7,928 bases of DNA from Bacillota bacterium (lineage in GTDB: Bacteria > Bacillota > Clostridia > Oscillospirales > Oscillospiraceae): assembly GCA_023395775.1 (NCBI GenBank), contig JAEWYA010000122.1, forward strand, positions 1-7,928, written 5' to 3'. Under the pieces are notes generated by a model, which worked only from the letters and a program-made list of their open reading frames with translations, had not been told where the DNA came from and did not search any database. Position numbers and translations under genes: made by a program. Below, in pieces: positions 4,655-7,928 of the stretch (position 1 is the first letter of the stretch; every line of letters starts with the position of its first letter).

Positions 4655-7600
4655 CTAGCTGGAGCTCTCCGAGCAGGCGTAGGGCGAGAAAGTCAAGCGC
4701 GCCATATCCAGAGGATAGGATTTGAGCTGCAAGCCCTCCTGCCCCTGCGGGTAGTAGGAGATATCCACCGTGTTATGTACGGCGTTATAGACTTCGCTGA
4801 GCGACCCGATGCCCTGGTCGCGGTATGGGACGTCCAGCAGCTCCAGCGGGTCGGCGCACTCCACGGAGCCGTCCGCCGCCAGACGGTAGACGGTTACCCT
4901 CTGAACGCCGTCCGCGCCGTAGGTCACGTTGCACACCAGTTCCTTCACACCGTCGCCGTCCAAATCCACGGCGGTGTCGTCCCGCTTCCAGCCCCAGCTT
5001 TCGGCGATGCAGGTCTCCTGACCATCGACCTGGGCGATGTAATGATTGAAGAGAAAGCCGCTGGCAAAAGATTCCTGACGGATAAAACCGGACTGACCCA
5101 AAATATCGTCGAAGGCCGTTTGAATGACTGTGCCATCTATTGTTCCAGCAGACTGGATATTATCCAGCCAGTTGAGCAGAGCTTGCAGGTTCTCTACGGA
5201 TGCGCCGCAGGTCTTGATATCCGGTAGGCTGCCTTGCCCCAGCGCGCCATTTAACGCGGCGGCGTCCAGGCTGGACAAGGAGTGCTCTCCGCTAGATGTG
5301 TAGCTCCAGCGAACCTCATCCAGATTGCCGATCAGGGCCAGGAGTATGGTGGCCCTGCTGTCCATGGCGTTGTTCAGCGCGTACGGGTCCTCCGGTTCGT
5401 TCTGAAAATCTATTTGGAGGATATAGGGCTGCTGATTGGTGAACAGTTCCAGCTTATAGGCCCCCAAATCCGTAATGTTCAGGGCACTCAGCAGCTTTCC
5501 GTCCGCCACCATGTCGCCCACATAGGAATTTTTCAGAGAATAGAGCTGCAAAGCGCTGCAGCCCGGAGAGCCTGCCCCACTCTCCACGGAGGTCACCAGC
5601 CGGAACTGCACCGCCGCGTCGTTGGCCAGGGCAATATTATTGACCGCTTTTGAATAGACCGTGACGCCGGAGTCATCGTCTGAGAAAACATAGGTCATCA
5701 GGATGGCCTCGTGGACGTCGGCCAAAGAAATCGTGCCGCCTGATCCGTCGGCCGCGCCGCCGGGGATCATGCCCGCGCCCTTGTAGCCATCCTCTGACGG
5801 CAGTTGCACCGGCCAATTTGCCATGGCGGGGGAACCCGTATCGCCGTAGCTGCAATCCAGTTTTCCGTCAAAGCGTCCACCACTGCTGGAGACTTTGCCA
5901 AGCAGCGTCCCGGAAAACTGCCGGGACGTGACGCCGGTGCCGTCCTCCGAAAAACCGTCGGAGATACGGGGAATGCTGGAGACCAGAACGCCATGGTCGT
6001 ATACGTCCTCGTAAATGGCCCAGGACCGCACCGGCTTTACAAGCTCCGCGCGGAAGTCTACGCCCACGCCTTGGGAACCATGTTCCCCTTTGGAGGCACC
6101 CTTCAACGTAACCTGATTGCCGTCCTGAGCGGTTCCTGCTCCCGGCCCGCCCAACAGAAATTGCTGCTGCAAATCCTCGGCGCTGAGGCGGGAGAATTCC
6201 ACCCGCAGAACCGCCGCGACATCCGTAAAACCGTCTGCGAACAGATCGCCGGGGGAGAACGTTTCAAAGGGTTGGCTGGATGCCGACAGATTTCCGTTGT
6301 CGTCGGAGAGAAACAGGACCGCTACCGCGTCCAGCTCGTTGAGGGTGCGGCGGGTTTGGTCTCCGTTTTGCCCCGCATATGCAAGACTGCTGGCGCAATA
6401 GGAGCGCTGGGGAATAGAGGACGGATGGCTCGAGCCGCTTATGTTGCCGTCTTCATTCGTCCGGCTAAAGTACCAGCCGCCACTTTCAAAGCCGCTGTCC
6501 ACATAGCCGGACAGTCCGGCGGTTCCCCGGCGGTCCACGTGATTCCAGTCTCCGCTAAAATCGAAATAGGCCATCGGATTCCGGGCGATCAGCTTGCCGT
6601 GTTCATAGACGTCCTCGTAAAAGAGGCAGGAGTTGATATCTTTGGGCACGGAGTAGGAAAAACGCAGCTCCGTCCGTCCCCCGGCACTGACGGCTCCGGT
6701 GCTCTGAACCCAGCCGCGGCCTGTGGGCGCGTCCGTGCCGCAGATCACCGCCGCCAGAATGCACAGCGCCGCCGCCAAAAACGCCGCGGCGGGGGCGGCC
6801 CGCTTCCAGCGCAGAATATTTTTCACCCGGGACTTCGCGTCGTTCTCCACAAAGGCCAGGGGGCCGGCAGCGGGAAAGTGCCGTCCGGCGGCGAAGGAGA
6901 CCAGAGACAGGCTATAGGACTGTTTCACCTCCGGCCCCATTTCCCGCAGGACCGCCTCGTCGCAGCTCATCTCCATATCCCGACAGAACAAAAAGTGGCA
7001 CAGCCAGACCGCAGGATTCCACCAGTAGACCGACAGAATCCCAAACCCCAGCAGCTTCCACCAGTGATCCAGACGGCGAAGGTGGGTCCGTTCGTGAAGC
7101 AGGACGTGAGCGAGTTCCTCCGCCTCCATGTGAAAGGGCACATAGATTTTTGGCTGGAAACAGCCCAGCACGAAGGGCGTCTTCAGCCCGTCGCACTGGA
7201 AGACGCCGTCCTCCAGACGCACCCCCTGCCGCACGCCCCGGCGGACCCGCAGATAAGAGACGATTGCCCAGATCAGCATGGCGGCCAGTCCCACGGCCCA
7301 GATCACCGCCAGAATTTCCATGGCGGAGGGGCCTGACGGAGCGCCAAGGGACAAGTTTCCGACAATGGAAGATCCAGCGGCGTTCCCACCGACATTCCCG
7401 GTGGCGGGAGGGGAATACGAGCTTCCGGAAGCCGTCTTTCCCCACTGCTGCACCGCAATCCGGGCGCTTTCCTGGGCGGTCTGCACCGGCGCGGAATTAA
7501 AAAGGCTCATGGGAGAGGGAAGACTCACGGAGCAGAGAAGCCGGAACCCCACCACGGCCCAGAGCGCGTAGCTGTACTTTTTTGGCGCGCGGCGCAGGCA

Positions 7601-7690
7601 CAGCCGCGCAAGCAGCACTGCCGCCATCACCGGCAGCGCCGTCAGGCTCAGATCCAGCAGGGATTGAAAGACTGCCGTCAAAGTCGTCAT
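4655..7690 (-). CDS. Long M56/BlaR1-type membrane metallopeptidase with large C-terminal sensor region
   Basis: This 1011-residue protein begins with a BlaR1/MecR1-like core. It has hydrophobic helices near 10-30, 38-57, 122-146, 212-235 and 298-318, with a Gly/Ser-rich loop (about 85-120) before the third. The zinc site is HERTH (199-203), with the likely third ligand Glu240 in DMEMSCDEAVL. In the family such peptidases sense an outside signal and inactivate the partner BlaI repressor. The outer C-terminal half carries two copies of a domain of about 180 residues (about 330-510 and 535-705, each with YEDVY-HG and a later LSDD/FSDD motif). It also has a DUF4825-like segment (about 712-800, YVGD...LLSAL...PYILQIDF) and an FG-GAP-like calcium loop DLDGDGVKEL (909-918). 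No transpeptidase-type SxxK sensor domain is seen, so the ligand need not be a beta-lactam. The start overlaps the repressor stop as ATGA, and GGAGG lies 7 bases upstream. Canonical BlaR1 is about 585-600 residues, so this one is much longer. Confidence 0.88.
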   Translation of the reverse strand: MTTLTAVFQSLLDLSLTALPVMAAVLLARLCLRRAPKKYSYALWAVVGFRLLCSVSLPSPMSLFNSAPVQTAQESARIAVQQWGKTASGSSYSPPATGNVGGNAAGSSIVGNLSLGAPSGPSAMEILAVIWAVGLAAMLIWAIVSYLRVRRGVRQGVRLEDGVFQCDGLKTPFVLGCFQPKIYVPFHMEAEELAHVLLHERTHLRRLDHWWKLLGFGILSVYWWNPAVWLCHFLFCRDMEMSCDEAVLREMGPEVKQSYSLSLVSFAAGRHFPAAGPLAFVENDAKSRVKNILRWKRAAPAAAFLAAALCILAAVICGTDAPTGRGWVQSTGAVSAGGRTELRFSYSVPKDINSCLFYEDVYEHGKLIARNPMAYFDFSGDWNHVDRRGTAGLSGYVDSGFESGGWYFSRTNEDGNISGSSHPSSIPQRSYCASSLAYAGQNGDQTRRTLNELDAVAVLFLSDDNGNLSASSQPFETFSPGDLFADGFTDVAAVLRVEFSRLSAEDLQQQFLLGGPGAGTAQDGNQVTLKGASKGEHGSQGVGVDFRAELVKPVRSWAIYEDVYDHGVLVSSIPRISDGFSEDGTGVTSRQFSGTLLGKVSSSGGRFDGKLDCSYGDTGSPAMANWPVQLPSEDGYKGAGMIPGGAADGSGGTISLADVHEAILMTYVFSDDDSGVTVYSKAVNNIALANDAAVQFRLVTSVESGAGSPGCSALQLYSLKNSYVGDMVADGKLLSALNITDLGAYKLELFTNQQPYILQIDFQNEPEDPYALNNAMDSRATILLALIGNLDEVRWSYTSSGEHSLSSLDAAALNGALGQGSLPDIKTCGASVENLQALLNWLDNIQSAGTIDGTVIQTAFDDILGQSGFIRQESFASGFLFNHYIAQVDGQETCIAESWGWKRDDTAVDLDGDGVKELVCNVTYGADGVQRVTVYRLAADGSVECADPLELLDVPYRDQGIGSLSEVYNAVHNTVDISYYPQGQEGLQLKSYPLDMARLTFSPYACSESSS

Positions 7691-7928
7691 TCCGCGCCCT
7701 CCCTGTGGGCGTCGATCAGTCGTTTCAGCTCTTCCGCCTCTTCGGCGGTGAGGCTGCGGCTGCCCATGAACGCGGTCAAAAACGACGGCAGACTCCCGGA
7801 AAACGTTTTTTCCACGAATTCCGCCGCCGCCGACGCCGTCACCGCCTCACGGGGGGCCAGCACAGATACCAGCGTGTCCTCATTTTTCAGCAGTCCCTTG
7901 TCACCCAGCTTTTTCAGCACCGTGTAGG
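7687..7928 (-). CDS. BlaI/MecI-family transcriptional repressor (C-terminal part, 5' end beyond window)
   Basis: About 80 residues are visible, running in from the right edge. They begin YTVLKKLGDKGLLKNED, the end of the recognition helix and wing of the BlaI winged helix. The family's dimerisation tail follows (FVEKTFSGSLPSFLTAF, then LTAEEAEELKRLID). BlaI proteins repress their own operon as dimers and are inactivated by cleavage through the M56 partner. The stop codon overlaps the start of the metallopeptidase gene by 4 bp, so the two form an operon in the usual repressor-first order. The GTG at 7918-7920 is internal; the true start, promoter and operator lie outside the window. Target genes other than its own operon cannot be told. 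Confidence 0.87.
   Translation of the reverse strand, partial: YTVLKKLGDKGLLKNEDTLVSVLAPREAVTASAAAEFVEKTFSGSLPSFLTAFMGSRSLTAEEAEELKRLIDAHREGAE
7698..7702 (-). promoter_or_regulatory. Ribosome binding site of the M56 gene inside the repressor gene
   Basis: On the minus strand this is GGAGG within GGGAGGG, 7 bases before the ATG at 7690-7688. It lies in the last codons of the BlaI-family gene and supports coupled translation of the pair. Confidence 0.7.

Noticed and set aside
4607..5227. Plus-strand open frame overlapping the dehydrogenase stop by ATGA
   Set aside because: The overlap is tempting, but almost all of it is antisense to the M56 gene and the translation has no recognisable features.
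5804..7336. Long plus-strand open frame of 510 codons
   Set aside because: It is wholly antisense to the M56 gene, its translation is Arg/Gly/Ala-rich without domains, and it comes from the G+C-rich codon bias of that gene.
4655..7690. Assignment as beta-lactam sensor BlaR1
   Set aside because: The peptidase core fits, but the penicillin-binding C-terminal domain is absent and no beta-lactamase gene is in view.
1..7928. CRISPR arrays, tRNA or rRNA genes, insertion sequences
   Set aside because: No regularly spaced repeats, tRNA-like cloverleaf, transposase frame or terminal inverted repeats were seen.

Overview
The window looks like a chromosome segment of an anaerobic, low-to-mid G+C Firmicute of class Clostridia. 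The basis is a Ni-CODH-family (CooS-like) protein, a 3-hydroxyacyl-CoA dehydrogenase family enzyme, a BlaI/BlaR1-type pair and strong AGGAGG-type ribosome binding sites. A spore-forming or butyrate/caproate-type clostridium such as an Oscillospirales member would fit, but this is inference from gene content and no taxonomic marker is present.

Layout from left to right. Bases 1-79 probably hold the last 25 codons of a plus-strand gene cut by the window edge. A complete minus-strand gene (151-2064) encodes a CODH-fold protein. A 125-bp divergent gap (2065-2189) holds a possible 35-residue ORF and repeat motifs. A plus-strand gene (2190-3311) encodes a seven-helix membrane diguanylate cyclase and is followed by a strong hairpin. 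A 351-bp non-coding stretch (3312-3662) holds a perfect 7+7 inverted repeat and a sigma-A-like promoter. A plus-strand dehydrogenase gene (3663-4610) faces a minus-strand operon that enters from the right edge: a BlaI-family repressor (3' part only) followed, with a 4-bp stop/start overlap, by an unusually long M56/BlaR1-type membrane metallopeptidase (4655-7690).

The most interesting item is the CODH-like protein. It keeps the CODH scaffold, the B-cluster cysteines and four of the five C-cluster cysteines. The cysteine pair that supplies the remaining C-cluster ligand (Cys295 in C. hydrogenoformans CODH-II) is replaced by Ile-Glu. The active-site histidine (His93 in CODH-II) is Tyr, and the surface histidine proton path is broken. 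From memory this matches the deviant class typified by CooS-V of Carboxydothermus hydrogenoformans, which carries an Fe/S/O hybrid cluster, does not interconvert CO and CO2, and reacts slowly with hydroxylamine. No cooC, cooF, ACS or other Wood-Ljungdahl gene is visible beside it, and its only close neighbour is the divergent diguanylate cyclase. It should not be annotated as a working CO dehydrogenase without testing.

The left part (CODH-like and GGDEF genes) is visibly richer in A+T than the right part (dehydrogenase, M56, BlaI), so the two halves may have different histories. The M56 protein is a second unusual item. It has an intact HExxH peptidase but no penicillin-binding sensor. Its C-terminal half of about 690 residues contains a duplicated domain, a DUF4825-like segment and a Ca-binding-type DxDGDG loop.
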